Positions 44,791 to 55,576 are shown, numbered from the stretch's first letter. The stretch: DNA of 64,000 nt from Drechslerella dactyloides (GCA_020064725.1 JAGTWJ010000017.1:2666001-2730000), one strand, 5' to 3'. Numbers and translations: made by a program. Notes: a model not told the origin generated them from the letters alone.

Positions 44791-45328
44791 ATGTGGTCGG
44801 CCTGCGTTGCTTTACGTAGTTCATAGAGGCTGGGGTGTGCTAGTCCATTCTTTCTCCTTTTCTTTCGTTTCTCTTCATTCTTTGACCGGCGTCTGACGTT
44901 GGGCTATTTCGTAATTCTTGGTTGCAAAGGTGGACTGGTAGCAACATTCTAAAGGTTCGTTACAGGTTTAGAAACTGCGGGTTTGATATAGGTGTTTCAC
45001 TGCTGTATTCACTCTAGAGCGGGTTATAGAAACATATAATGAAGCCATGCATGATGCATCCATTCCGATGTGCCTGAGTCACTGGAGCGACCTATAGATA
45101 GCATTACGCAATCGCACAACGACTTAGGCATTACTTGCGAGCGTACCGGAGTTGTAAACCAGGTGCTAGATTTGCAGACGAATATGATTTCACTCGACAG
45201 TAGTGTATATACAAGGGATCAATGGACCCAAAAATCCAGCAATCTGACTACATATTGACAGATTGAAATGTAATAAGAAAACCCAAGGCGGGGCGCAACT
45301 TGGACCCAGGATGACTCAGGTAACAATC
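44791..45328. other. Convergent spacer 44791-45328
   Basis: 3' flanks of APC2 and of the repeat-protein gene; T/C-rich tract at 44850-44885. No gene seen. Confidence 0.4.
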
Positions 45329-47905
45329 TTACTGAGTACTCTCTACAGAGATCCTCGCATCCGATCCCAGCGAGGCATCGAGCGCCTTCCCAACCGTATC
45401 AGCCCCAAGAATGCTATCTGTAGGGATCCCGTTCGGATTGTCGATGACGAAATTAACTCCACCGTTCGATACAATCTGCCTATCAAAGCCCCTGACACCA
45501 TCCGTGTCCTCCGCTTGCATCGTCCAGCCGTCCTGCAGCTGCTTGACAACCTGCTCTGAATCATTCTGCTGGTCAGTATTGATTAGCACCGTGTTCCCGT
45601 CGATCTGCGACGCGGAAACGATACTGCCATCGTCCTGCGAGACGACGTCGTTGAGCAGATTCGGATCCGACGGCGGCGGGCCGCTCATCGCGCCAAAGGA
45701 GGCGAGGTTGAGAGAGTTGAGGGCCTGCGCTTGGATTTCTGCCGCGGGGTATTTGACGCCGTTTGCGTCCGTGTAGACGGGCACGCAGTTGAAGTGGAGG
45801 ACACCGCCGTTCTGTAGTAGTAGGTTAGTGGGCACGCCGGACTCCGGGGAGTAGTTGTTTACGGATTGGGCGTCCGGCGTGAAGGGCGCAAAGGCATCGG
45901 ATCCCGTGGGGCTTTGTGCGAACCCGTTGGGGATGAATTGGCCGTTGTCCGGGAAGGCTTGTGTGTCTGGGAAGGCGAAGGGCGGGAGTCCGTTTGGTCC
46001 AACGGGGCTCTGTTCGAAGCCGTTCGGCGTGAATTCGCCGCCACCGCCGAAGACAGTCGATTCCGGCATTGCTGAGGCAATATTGTCGTTGAGGAATGGT
46101 CCGAAGATTTGGGGAGTTTTGAGGCCGGACGCTTGGTCGAGAACGTCGGAGAGCTCTGCTGGGTAGGCTTGGGTGAGGTCTGCGATGGCTGGGCCGTCAG
46201 TTACTAGGCTTACCTGCTGATTGGGTGGGAGGGTGTCAATGAAGTTAGCAAAGTTAGAGATCTGGTCCGGCGTAGCATTGGTCAGGCCGGGGACGAAAGT
46301 GCCAGCAGAGTTGGGATCTTGTTCAATTGCCTGTCGGGTTTCCGGCTGGAGGAATGGCTGTAGGCTGGCGGGGTTATTCCCTTGGAGAAACTGCTGTACG
46401 TCAGGAGAATCGAAGACCTGCTGCCAAAGGTCTGGGGCGCTGACGATAGCGGGGAGAGCCGTGTCGTCGGCGTTTTGGATCACTTGGCCAGGCTGCGTCT
46501 GACTGAGTTGGTTGATTGCCTGGTCTTCAACATCCATTGGAACAGTCGACGCCGGTTGCAAAGCGCCGTTCTGCAGAGGCTGGCCGATACCATCGTAAAC
46601 GTCAAGGCCTGGCAGGCCAGTTTCGTCGAGAGCGGGGAGTATATTTAGCGGCTGCTGGGCATCTCCTTCCAACGGACCTTTTAAAGTCCCGTCTAGGACA
46701 GTAAAGTCGGCGGGTGTCGGCGCAAATGGAGTGTTATCCAAACCGGGAAGAACGCCTTGTGGCTGTTGCGCATCTCCTTCCAACAGATTCTGCAAGGTCC
46801 CGTCCAAGACGCTGAAATCGGCTGGCGGAGGCAGACTCGACAATATATCTTGTGGTTGTTGAGCACCTCCTTCCAATGGACCCGATAGAGTTCCATCAAG
46901 GACTACTGTAGAGTCACCTGGAGAGGGGAAGAAACCGGGGTTATCCAATCCAGCGAGCGTATCTTGCGGCTGCTGGGCACCTCCTTCCAAGGGACCTGAC
47001 AGTGTTCCGTCAAGCACTTGAAAATCTGAACCAGGGTACGGCGTATCTGGGGTCACGTCCACCACGGCGGCCGGCTGCTGAGCGCCTCCCTGCAGTGGAC
47101 CTTGTAGAGTCCCGTCAAGGACAACGACTTCGTCAGCAGGGTTGTTTGCAGGCCCAAGGCCCGCTATCACGTTCTCAGGCTGCTGGGCATTATCTTGTAG
47201 AGGACCAGACAATAGACCATCGAGGACTTGAAATCCTGCAGGCTCTATCACCGCAGCTGGTTGCTGAGCGGTCTGGCCAACAACTGGCTGCAGTGACGCC
47301 GCCGGCGGTGACCATGCAGTTTGTATAGCTGGAGCGAAAGATGCCAACTGGCCCTGGACGACAGTCGGAGGCTGGCCAAACCCGAAGTTAGGGTTATTAA
47401 AGCCCTGTTGCTGTTCGTTCGCGGCATTCTGAAGAGCCTGCTCTGCCACCGCCTGCAGGTTGTCCACGGCGCCTGCAATGGCATTCTGTTCATCCGTGAT
47501 GTCAGGGCCGAAGGATCCGATCCTGGCGGGAGCAGAGTTACTCCGTGCCCGCGTAAAATCTGTATTGAACTGACGCTTCGAAAGGGTTTCGCCATGGGTT
47601 CCGGTGGCTGCAGTGTTACCGGCCCCGATTGCATTTTCAGGCACCTTGTTTTGAGCCCACGTTGTTAGAACGTTGGCATCGCGCTTTTTGATCTCATCTT
47701 TCGCAAATTCTGCTTGCACAATGGCTTCATGTTCGAGATATGTATGATCTTTGCCCGGTATAATATTTGGGATAGGATCTGGCGCACTGATGACAGACGT
47801 TCCAACCTCAATGGTAGGTGCAGCTGTTGAGAATTGCGCAGCCGAAAGTATCGTCGCCAATACGACGATGCCCCTTATAGGGGAATGAAGCTTTGAAGAC
47901 CCCAT
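45329..47905 (-). CDS. Secreted protein with seven ~35-residue repeats
   Basis: Single exon of 858 residues. An N-terminal signal peptide (RGIVVLATILSAAQFSTAAP) is followed by a pro-region with dibasic sites at EIKKRDANV (about residue 75) and LSKRQFNTD (about 111), likely for a kexin-type protease. Residues 226-452 contain seven tandem units with core VLDGTLSGPLEGGAQQP, starting near residues 227, 262, 297, 335, 366, 403 and 436, spaced 31-38 residues; the last is degenerate. The rest is Gln/Asn/Pro-rich with a PDTQAFPDNGQFIPNGFAQS-type repeat near 640-700 and ends with a globular-looking 150 residues containing one cysteine. No terminal GPI signal. I do not recognise the family; a wall or matrix component is the natural guess. 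Confidence 0.8.
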   Translation of the reverse strand: MGSSKLHSPIRGIVVLATILSAAQFSTAAPTIEVGTSVISAPDPIPNIIPGKDHTYLEHEAIVQAEFAKDEIKKRDANVLTTWAQNKVPENAIGAGNTAATGTHGETLSKRQFNTDFTRARSNSAPARIGSFGPDITDEQNAIAGAVDNLQAVAEQALQNAANEQQQGFNNPNFGFGQPPTVVQGQLASFAPAIQTAWSPPAASLQPVVGQTAQQPAAVIEPAGFQVLDGLLSGPLQDNAQQPENVIAGLGPANNPADEVVVLDGTLQGPLQGGAQQPAAVVDVTPDTPYPGSDFQVLDGTLSGPLEGGAQQPQDTLAGLDNPGFFPSPGDSTVVLDGTLSGPLEGGAQQPQDILSSLPPPADFSVLDGTLQNLLEGDAQQPQGVLPGLDNTPFAPTPADFTVLDGTLKGPLEGDAQQPLNILPALDETGLPGLDVYDGIGQPLQNGALQPASTVPMDVEDQAINQLSQTQPGQVIQNADDTALPAIVSAPDLWQQVFDSPDVQQFLQGNNPASLQPFLQPETRQAIEQDPNSAGTFVPGLTNATPDQISNFANFIDTLPPNQQVSLVTDGPAIADLTQAYPAELSDVLDQASGLKTPQIFGPFLNDNIASAMPESTVFGGGGEFTPNGFEQSPVGPNGLPPFAFPDTQAFPDNGQFIPNGFAQSPTGSDAFAPFTPDAQSVNNYSPESGVPTNLLLQNGGVLHFNCVPVYTDANGVKYPAAEIQAQALNSLNLASFGAMSGPPPSDPNLLNDVVSQDDGSIVSASQIDGNTVLINTDQQNDSEQVVKQLQDGWTMQAEDTDGVRGFDRQIVSNGGVNFVIDNPNGIPTDSILGADTVGKALDASLGSDARISVESTQ
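46552..47230 (-). repeat. Coding tandem repeats in the secreted protein
   Basis: DNA of the seven VLDGTL repeat units, about 93-114 bases each. Third-position differences and unequal spacers show the array is old and under protein-level selection, not a recent expansion. Confidence 0.75.
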
Positions 47906-48485
47906 TCTTGGTGTAACGTGTATATCTGAAGTGTGTCAACTAGCGCTATGAGAGAACACGTACGAGAACACGTAGTGAGATTGGAAGGCCACGGGGTGGG
48001 TGGGAAAACGTGGTGGGCACGCGCACGCGAGGAGCGCAGTGACATTATAACAGCGCGGGTTTTGAACGAATTGGCCAGTTGTCATTATCCGCTGCTACCC
48101 CTCATAGGTACTAAGAGCAAGTTACGTGGAATGATCCCGAGAAGTCGCGAAATGCAATTCGAGGCCATTTGTGCGGGTTTTGCGAATGGTGAGGATGATG
48201 ATAATGATGTGTTGAGCGTGGTATTTTGGTCCTCACTGCGGCTATGCTGCCGAACCTGAGGTGGTTTTGGGGGAACAAGCAGCACCGGCCGGAGCTGGAG
48301 TCCATCTAGGATGTTAATGAATACACCTCTCCGCCCGGGTGATTAAGGCAGTAAAACTAGTTAGGGTTCTGGTAACAATATGACGTTCAGCTCGTGTATA
48401 TTCGGTTGTTCGATTTGCATAAGGATACAAAAATCTATATATCGCTCGTGCAGTCGCCGAACTCTCCTTCATCTACCTCCAAAGT
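47906..48485. other. Spacer 47906-48485
   Basis: Promoter of the repeat-protein gene and 3' side of the proteasome gene. A plus frame at 47933-48259 has no domain. Nothing else seen. Confidence 0.4.
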
Positions 48486-49474
48486 CTAGGCATCGACTTG
48501 CATGATGTCTGCAGTCAGGGTGCTCTCCCCCTTGGCATCAAGTTCCGTCACGGTGATGTACCTCCTCAACTCGTCCTTCGAAATGATCTTTTCCTGCAGA
48601 ACGGCTGTCGTCCCCTTTTCGAATTTATACTGCAGCTCTTTGGGCGCGCGGACGTTTGGTGTGATGTAGTTTCTCATGAGGGTGGCCTTGTCCGGCGTGA
48701 TGACGCATACATCGACATTCGAACCGGACCCCAGGTCGTTGAAGATACCAGACAATATAGCTTCGGAGCACAGCTTGACAGCGGCCTCCCTGTCGAGACC
48801 CTTCTTCCATTGCGTTTCAAAAACAGACATAGCGGCCAAACTACCGGATCCCATAGTGACGTACGGCAGCCTGTCGGTCGATCCGTGAGCATGGACGGTG
48901 TATAGATGAGAGCCAGTGGGGTCGCAGCCCGCGACGACTAGATATGCACCGATGTGGCCTTGATATTTGAAGAGGTGCTGCTTCAGCATCGTCATGCATG
49001 TTACGACGCGTGGTTTCCGGCCGGTGGAGAGAGCATGCAGCTCGAGGTTGGACGAGACGATGGCGGTGGTGAACTCGGTGTCCGCAGCTGTTCCGGCACC
49101 AGCACACCAGATCTGGGGAGAGATGTAATGGAGCTTCTCGCAGTTCTTATCGGCAACTATGGAGCCGGAAGTCGCACGGGTATCTGCTGCAATCTAGAAC
49201 GCAGGGTCGCTCGGTTAGATGTGAAGCTGGTGTTGGAAGTGGGTAGCGGGGATATCATGCGGGGACGTACAACGACACCTCCATCGAACAGGCATCCCAC
49301 GATGGTCGTGCCGGTACTCGTCGCCTAGACGGAGCTGAGTGTTAGCAAGCTGCAGCTGGTTTGAGCAAGATAATGGTGTTATATGCGCTGTGGGGGGGCT
49401 ACCTTGGGAGCTGGCATGCCAGCTGCCATGAGGGCGGCATTACGCGTGTGATTGGAGAAGTCGAAGCCACCCAT
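48486..49474 (-). CDS. PUP1: 20S proteasome subunit beta-2 (trypsin-like)
   Basis: Catalytic beta subunit of the 20S proteasome. Exons 49474-49403, 49324-49271 and 49193-48486 give 277 residues. A 29-residue propeptide (MGGFDFSNHTRNAALMAAGM onwards) precedes TTIVG, whose first Thr becomes the N-terminal nucleophile after autocleavage. The beta-2 signatures follow: GGVVIAADTRATSGSIVADK, NCEKLHYISPQIWCAGAGTA, YLVVAGCDPTGSHLYTVHAH, and TMGSGSLAAMSVFE. The C-terminal arm (about residue 240 onwards) that embraces beta-3 is present and ends TADIMQVDA. Intron positions split GVV/IAADTR exactly. It is transcribed divergently from the Zn2Cys6 factor gene, with about 800 bases between the two starts. 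Essential gene; sequence appears intact. Confidence 0.95.
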
Positions 49475-50270
49475 TTTGACCAGGCGCGGATTCGATCGAG
49501 AGACGGGAGGAGGGTATCTGATGGAGATTAGGCGGATGCTGAGAGTCTTGCGGGAGAGGTATACCGATGCTGCGAAGCTGGGCAATGGAGATGGAGATGG
49601 GATGGTGGACAGCGAAGCTTGTCGTCGTCAGCGCGTGTGCCAGCGGCGGCGGCGGCGTTGTTGGAGACGTTCAACGCCACTTGGGCACCATGCGCCACAA
49701 CAGTCCCGCCTGTGGCGCAGCGACCGAATGCGGTAACACAAGGAACAAACGGTCAAACGCCAACGCGGCACTGTGTAAGGTAACACAACGACAAACTCTC
49801 CTCCAACGCCGGCAACACATGCGGACGACCACCCGTTTTCGGCCAAAGCTTCACCGCCAAGCGGGTTAATGTCAGCCGGCTATTCGGCAGGCCAGCGCTG
49901 TCAGCTCCCTCCCGCGGAACCATCATCGCCAACCCTTCTTGCAGCCCTGCCTGATGCCAACCTGCACTAGCTGCGTTCGCCTCTTTTAAAAAGGAAGAAT
50001 AAGCGGGCTAATCAACCGCCAAATTTATATTCCTCCTCGAATCGACCTCGCCCCTCCACCTCAACCGACTTTTTCCTGCTCTCCTCGTACGAATCCGCCG
50101 CCCGCCATCGCTCCGTACGAGAGGGGCATGCACGCCCGCTTATCCCAGCTCACGAGATTGTGGGACATTCCGCGCTTGCCCTGACGTACATGCACACGTA
50201 CATGTATAACACCGGATAATATAGCAGCTGGTTGGTGCCCTGGTGCCCTGGCTGCTTACCGCTTCTGTCC
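49475..50270. other. Shared divergent promoter, 49475-50270
   Basis: About 800 bases between the PUP1 start (minus) and the Zn2Cys6 factor start (plus). It holds CG-rich tracts with GCGGCGGCGGCG near 49640 and CT-rich runs near 50030-50100 typical of fungal promoters. I could not identify a clear PACE-type (GGTGGCAAA) proteasome control element by eye. No gene seen. Confidence 0.45.
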
Positions 50271-52908
50271 ATGTCCTCGGCGGACTCCTATCTCTCAGAC
50301 CATGCGACGCCGCGAGGCTCGGAATCCGACTCGCCTGGCGCTGGCAACCCACATTCCAGCAGCACCTCGCTGCCGTCGTCGAAGGCTCGCCCGATCACTG
50401 CATGCCTCACCTGTCGGAATAGGAAAGTCAAGTGTGACAAGGTATACCCCCTCTGCGGGCCCTGCAGCAAGTCCGGCCGCGAGTGCAAGTACGACAAATC
50501 GGCTCCCGGTGCTGTCGCCGCGCACGCTCACGTCGCCGGTGCTAGCCCCAGCAGTACCATCAGCAGCTCTGCGGCCAATAGCACCACTAGCAGTCATCCG
50601 CACCCGCGGTCGACATCTACCGGCGCTGGTGTAACGAAGCACGGGCACTCGCATGTAATACACGGGACTTCCCCGGTTACCGGCGCTGGCAAAAGCCACC
50701 ACGGCCACGGTCACGGCCACGGCCATGGCCATGGCGGCAACAAGACCAAAGTAGACCTCCAACAGCGCATTACGCGGCTCGAGGGTCTCTTAGCCGCTAG
50801 CGTGGAACAGCTCAGATCGGGCAATGTGGCCGTCAATCTCCCTGCAGGATCGACTGAAGCGAACGGCCATCATGTTGGATATCCCGGAACCCAAGATGTC
50901 TTGCCCGTCGCCGACTCTCAGCTTAAGGTCCGTGAGGGCGGGAAGACGAGATACATCGGCCCATTGTCGTGGGTCTCGGCCGTCGAAACTGAGGTAGGCA
51001 GTTACTCAGTTCTCTATATCAACATGCATTTATGTGGATCATCGCCGCTGAAATCGACCGGCGTTCGAATAGATTGACGACATTAAGAAAGCAATCCTGA
51101 CCGATGATCACCCCTCTGAATCAACGGACCCGGCTGTCGCGACTGCGTGGGCGTCTAGCATGATGTTCCCATCGGCACTCTCACTTATGGATACGAACAG
51201 TCTCATCGCTTGGCTCCCCACGAGAGCTCATTCGGACTTTCTCTGGGAGACATACGTCGAGCGAGTCCACCCCCTCGTTCATATACTTCATCGACCATCC
51301 TTCCAGCGCAGGTATGAAGCTTTCTGGAATGTGACCATGCCTTCCGGGGACGTCGGGTCTTTCGTTGCTTTGTTATTTTCAATATTCTACGCCAGCGTTG
51401 CTAGTATGGACCCGCAGATGGCGCAACGGGTCTGTGGAATGCCACGGACCGACCAGTTAAGGATATATAAAGACGCAACTCAGCACGCGCTCGTCAATGC
51501 ACGGTTCATGGAATCTGAGGAGCTCTCTTCACTACAAGCGCTGACGCTACTTATCGTACGTATGCGCACGTTATATCTAATTTCCGTACTCTATACTAAT
51601 TGTGCTCTGCCACTAGTCAATGCTGTTGCAAAATTCCGGCCAGTCACAGTGCAACGCAACATGGACGCTAGTAGCCGTTGCTTTTCGGCTGGCAAGGTCA
51701 ATGGGCCTTCATCGTGACCCGTCGATCTTTCCCAACATCGGCACAGTCGAAGGCGAGCTTCGACGGAGACTATGGTATTACATCTTCCAGCTAGAGCTCT
51801 ATGCGATTGGACCTGCAACGGCAATACCAGCTATAAACGAAGACAGCTATGACACCCGCCTGCCGCGGAATCTCGAAGATGATGATATTGTCGATGACCA
51901 GCCGCTCCCCGACGAGCGCCCCGGTTACACGGAGATGTCTCACTACCTCTTCCGATGCCTTGCTGGGAAATATTATCTTTCTAGTCTCAAAGTGACTAGC
52001 AGCTTACGGAAGGTCAAAAAGGATGACTTTCACAGTCTCATCCGAGAGATGCAGGCTTGGGGAAAGAAATTGGAACTGGAGTGGCTACCGAAGTTCGACA
52101 CCCAGTCTGCGAAAGAGAGGCTAGCTAAGAAAACAGCTGTTCTACTCATCCACAAGGCTATCTTAGTCTTATACTATCCTGTCAGCAAGCCGAAACATCG
52201 AGCTCTATTGCCGCCGAACGTACGAGAAAAGTAAGCTATATTCACTGCAAGCTTATGCTGCGACGGTGCCGTTTGCTAACAATCCTGATTCCAGTGCCAT
52301 TCACGCTGCCTGTGCCGTGGTCGAGATGTCCAACTCAATGGAAACCGATCCGGGAGTGGGTCCGTTTGTCTGGTTCTATAGCTCGTACATACAATATCAC
52401 GCGGCTGCCATCATCCTCGGAGAGCTGATCTCCAACCCCGAGAGTCAATTTAAGCAGCGCTCGTGGACATGTCTCGACGAGATGTTTGCCCTCAGTAGCT
52501 CTCCAGCCCTAGCATGGGCGAAAGGCACAACAACCACCATGGACTGGAAGCTATGCCGTGGGTTGTACGAGAAGGCGTGCAGCACACGAAATTGGAATAA
52601 TATCCCGTCCGTCATCACTATGACCAGCAGCGATGGGTACAGCATTCCATTACCCACTTCTGGGCGTCAAATTAAACAGGAAGGTTGGACTTCGGATATC
52701 GATTGGGTAAGTTCTGCTGAAGCTCCACTTCATAATCCAGTCTATGCTGCAATTGCTAACTTGGAGTGATATTTACTAGTCGAGCTGGGACCAAATGATG
52801 ACCAATGCGCTGTTCGATGATAATCTATTCGGGAACCCAGATTTCCAGGAGATAGGAAATGCGTATATGCACTCCGGCGGACATCCTTCGAGTTTATCGT
52901 CTTTGTAA
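50271..52908 (+). CDS. Zn2Cys6 transcription factor with His-Gly tract
   Basis: Sequence-specific nuclear regulator. Exons 50271-50993, 51073-51555, 51617-52230, 52295-52706 and 52780-52908 give 786 residues. The binuclear zinc cluster is at about residues 43-72: ACLTCRNRKVKCDKVYPLCG then PCSKSGRECKY, with six cysteines in normal spacing. A Ser/Thr-rich stretch follows, then a striking HHGHGHGHGHGHGG run near residue 148, then a dimerisation-type coiled coil (VDLQQRITRLEGLLAASVEQ). The middle homology region of fungal-specific factors begins at HPLVHILHRPSFQRRYEAFW, with LARSMGLHRDPS and EGELRRRLWYYIFQLE as its hallmark motifs. Target genes are not indicated by context. Introns of 79, 61, 64 and 73 bases all keep phase. 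Confidence 0.9.
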
Positions 52909-53567
52909 ACCTCTTATCTGGAAAGGGCTGGTTCTGCTTTATTTTTTATGTAGTGTAATATAGTGCGTTTGGAGCCTGTGGTGGAACAGTTTTGTCTTTT
53001 TTGATCTTCTTTTTTGATCCCTTTTTTTGTTTTTTTTCAACATTACCTATAGGCACGGCGTACCCTGGTCTCTAAAAGCGCCTCGCCGTTCAATTTCTAC
53101 CTTTTCAAGGCCTAATACTTATGTTTTTTGATGTCATGTAACTTTGCTCCTTTGCGAGATACTCCTTATGATCATATGAATGGTTCAGTTGCTTCAATTA
53201 GTACGCGGCCAAGCTGGACCGTCTGCTAAGCAGACGTTGCCAAGGGAGCCCTACGAATTCATGAATGCAGTTGGCCTGTTGGATGGATCCAGTTTTTACT
53301 CAGCTAAAAGCATGCGAGTTAACTTGGGTTGCCGGAAAACTCAAAGTCGTATCCTGTTGATCTATCGATGATCGCGGCCCAATAGAGCTCTATTAAGAGC
53401 AGATTTACTCGACGAAAACGAAAATGCTCACAACTACTAGGCCCCCCTGGTCTTGACCCTATATTTAAAAGTAGAGAGATCGCCAGGTGCACGAGATGAT
53501 GTTTCGAGCATCCCGATATCCATCGAGAATCAGCCAATCTCAGAGATCATTCGAGGCGTGCCGTCAG

Positions 53568-53576
53568 TATAAAAAA
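53568..53576 (+). promoter_or_regulatory. TATA box of the small secreted gene
   Basis: TATAAAAAA, 140 bases before the ATG at 53708. With the proposed leader intron removed the transcript leader would be short, as is usual for highly expressed secreted proteins. Confidence 0.5.
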
Positions 53577-53596
53577 AGCTTTAAAGCACAATCTCA

Positions 53597-53670
53597 GTAA
53601 GTCCTACCTTTACCGATAAGTTACTACGTGCAAACCATAATGCAAATATACTGATTGCATATCGACGCAG
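53597..53670 (+). other. Probable 5' UTR intron
   Basis: GTAAGT donor at 53597, CTGAT branch-like site and GACGCAG acceptor ending at 53670, 37 bases before the ATG. 74 bases fits the intron size of this genome. Inferred from signals only. Confidence 0.45.
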
Positions 53671-53707
53671 TCCCACTACGGTTCAACCGGCCATAAAATC
53701 AGGCAAA

Positions 53708-54016
53708 ATGCAGACCACCATCTTCCTCGCCCTTCTCGCCATGGTGCAGCCGCTCCTGGCCGCGCCTGTCGTCCCTCCACAATGCAGCATGGGTGTCTGG
53801 GATCCTGAACTTAACAGCTGCCGAGAGTTCACCGACGCCAACGTGAACTGTGCGGGTCCTGATTGCGCAACCAACGCTGACGTCAACTGTGCGGGTCCCG
53901 CTTGTGCGTCGAAAATCAAGGCACGCAATGCGATCAAGGTGAACACCCTGAAGAGAAGGTCCGAGATGGCTGCACAGATCAAGAAGAGGGCTGTGCAGAC
54001 TCGTGCTCGAAAGTAG
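53708..54016 (+). CDS. Small secreted protein with internal duplication
   Basis: 102 residues, single coding exon. The signal peptide (MQTTIFLALLAMVQPLLAAP) should be cut after AAP or nearby. The mature part has a CSMGVWDPELNSCREF segment and then two copies of a ~15-residue unit: DANVNCAGPDCATN and ADVNCAGPACASK. Total cysteines in the mature part are six, compatible with three disulfides. The C-terminal 30 residues are basic with dibasic sites (LKRRSEM, IKKRAVQ), possible kexin cleavage points. It has the profile of a small secreted cysteine-rich (effector-candidate) protein, but I recognise no family. TATA box and leader intron strengthen the gene call. Confidence 0.72.
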   Translation: MQTTIFLALLAMVQPLLAAPVVPPQCSMGVWDPELNSCREFTDANVNCAGPDCATNADVNCAGPACASKIKARNAIKVNTLKRRSEMAAQIKKRAVQTRARK

Positions 54017-54712
54017 ATGCGGAAATATTTTCAATTGAGGTCGTCTATGCTCGAGGACGGAAAAAATTAGCTTGGCTGGATGGTTTCTATGATCATCAGG
54101 CGTTGATGTAATTAGTATCTGATTTGAACAATATACCGGTATTTTCGAGATGACCCATTTTTTTTTCCAGTCCCAATGTTCCGGGAAAACCATTCGTTTG
54201 TCCAACTATAGTTGCGATAGCGCAAATTTGAACAAGCTAGGTGCTGCTTCGTAATACAATGGTACAATGCTGTGATTGATTTCACTATATAGACCTTACA
54301 ATGTCGATATAGAAGGGAGGTCTCTATTATTTATTAAAGGTGGTAATATGCATAGCTGCACAATTACCAACTCGTCCCACCATTACCGCAGGCGCCTAGG
54401 CTATTAATCTACAGAACTGGTCCAGAGATTTCGTCTGCGCGATTGATTTACGAAGCAAATAGAATACTATTGAGAATCACGCTCTATCAGCCTCGAACGC
54501 TTGCGACATGGCCGCGTCTCATGGATGCGTGCGGTGAATACCCTCTCAAACGATCTCTTAGATTAATTCTGTGCAACGAGGTCATTATGCTGCACGCGTT
54601 TCTGTAGATGATGGCTGCGCTGAAGATATTAATATCGATAATGTCGCTACAAGCAATTCGCATTCTATTCCAGAAGTTACATCGCCAGTAGGACCCAAAA
54701 GACTCAGTGGCC
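54017..54712. other. Spacer 54017-54712
   Basis: 3' flank of the small secreted gene and promoter of the next plus gene. AT-rich; no coding signal on the plus strand, and minus frames at 54487-54828 overlap the start of the next gene without domain support. Confidence 0.4.
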
Positions 54713-55576
54713 ATGGCCATGTCCCTACTGAGGATTGCCGCGATCTTAGCGGCCGTCGTGGCCGTTGTCGCACCTCCTCCACCTGATCCACCAACTGGCC
54801 AAAGTCCCACTACTGGCGGCACCGGCACCGTAGGCGGTATCGTTCAGACGCCAAATATCATACCTGCAACCTCGGACCAGCTGAGGAATTCCGAACCTCT
54901 GATCAGGAATCTCAGAAGTGTGAGCCAGGAAGGGTCCAGCAACAGTCCGACCGAATCGCGGGATATGGATCTAACAAACATGAGCAACCTTTCCGTCATG
55001 GGTACGAACTCGCAAAACAACACCCCGAGAAGTATCTACCGCAAGCAAGCCCGCTATCTGTCGCCGCAAGACAGGAAGAGTGGCAAGTCGCCCTTCCGTC
55101 CGGAGAGGTCTGGCAACGTCCAATGGAAGGACCTGCTGGAAATCGAAGAATTGGATCCAAACGCAAAGACAGCGACTCCCAGTCTACCAGTGTCGGGTCG
55201 CTGGAATGGGATGCCCACATACACGAGGCCCCAAACCAACATGAACGATAGCCCCATGGCGTACAACTACGCGCCGTCGCAGAACAGGGTTATTTCGACT
55301 ATGCCGGTTGGCATTCTCCTAGATGATGAGGAGGTCGACGATATCACAAGCGACGCCGACGGTGACGAGACCGCAGAACTTGATGATGATGTTGACTTCT
55401 CAGCTTTACCGCCAACGAATGATTTGGTGATGAGGATGGGGCCGATAACGTCGCCTAGACTACAATCATATCTAAGGTCGAGGCCACCGGTCATGTACTA
55501 CGAACCTTCAACCGGGGGACAGGGTGGTACTGTGAATACAGCGAGGCTGCAGTACGCTGAATCACAAAACGAGTGA
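54713..55576 (+). CDS. Secreted Pro/Ser-rich acidic protein
   Basis: Single exon of 287 residues from ATG 54713 (ATG 54719 is equally possible). The N-terminus (MAMSLLRIAAILAAVVAVVA) is a signal peptide followed directly by PPPPDPPTGQ. The remainder is low in hydrophobic residues: Gly/Thr-rich, then Asn/Ser-rich, a basic central segment (IYRKQARYLSPQDRKSGKSP), and an acidic tract (LDDEEVDDITSDADGDETAE) near residue 215. No cysteines are visible in the mature chain and there is no domain or GPI signal. I do not recognise the family. The intact frame with sensible composition supports a gene, perhaps an intrinsically disordered secreted protein. Confidence 0.6.
   Translation: MAMSLLRIAAILAAVVAVVAPPPPDPPTGQSPTTGGTGTVGGIVQTPNIIPATSDQLRNSEPLIRNLRSVSQEGSSNSPTESRDMDLTNMSNLSVMGTNSQNNTPRSIYRKQARYLSPQDRKSGKSPFRPERSGNVQWKDLLEIEELDPNAKTATPSLPVSGRWNGMPTYTRPQTNMNDSPMAYNYAPSQNRVISTMPVGILLDDEEVDDITSDADGDETAELDDDVDFSALPPTNDLVMRMGPITSPRLQSYLRSRPPVMYYEPSTGGQGGTVNTARLQYAESQNE

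Larger units (their letters stand above)
52909..53707. other. Spacer 52909-53707
   Basis: 3' UTR of the regulator with T-rich runs (52990-53040), then promoter and leader of the small secreted gene, which includes a TATA-like box at 53568 and a probable leader intron. A plus frame at 53180-53371 is unsupported. Confidence 0.45.

Noticed and set aside
45329..47905. Kexin-processed repeat peptide precursor
   Set aside because: Dibasic sites are only in the pro-region, not between the seven repeat units, so the units are not expected to be released as peptides.
53708..54016. Ribosomal-peptide (dikaritin/kexin-repeat) precursor
   Set aside because: The repeats are not separated by KR or KK sites and no UstY-like (DUF3328) modifying gene is nearby.
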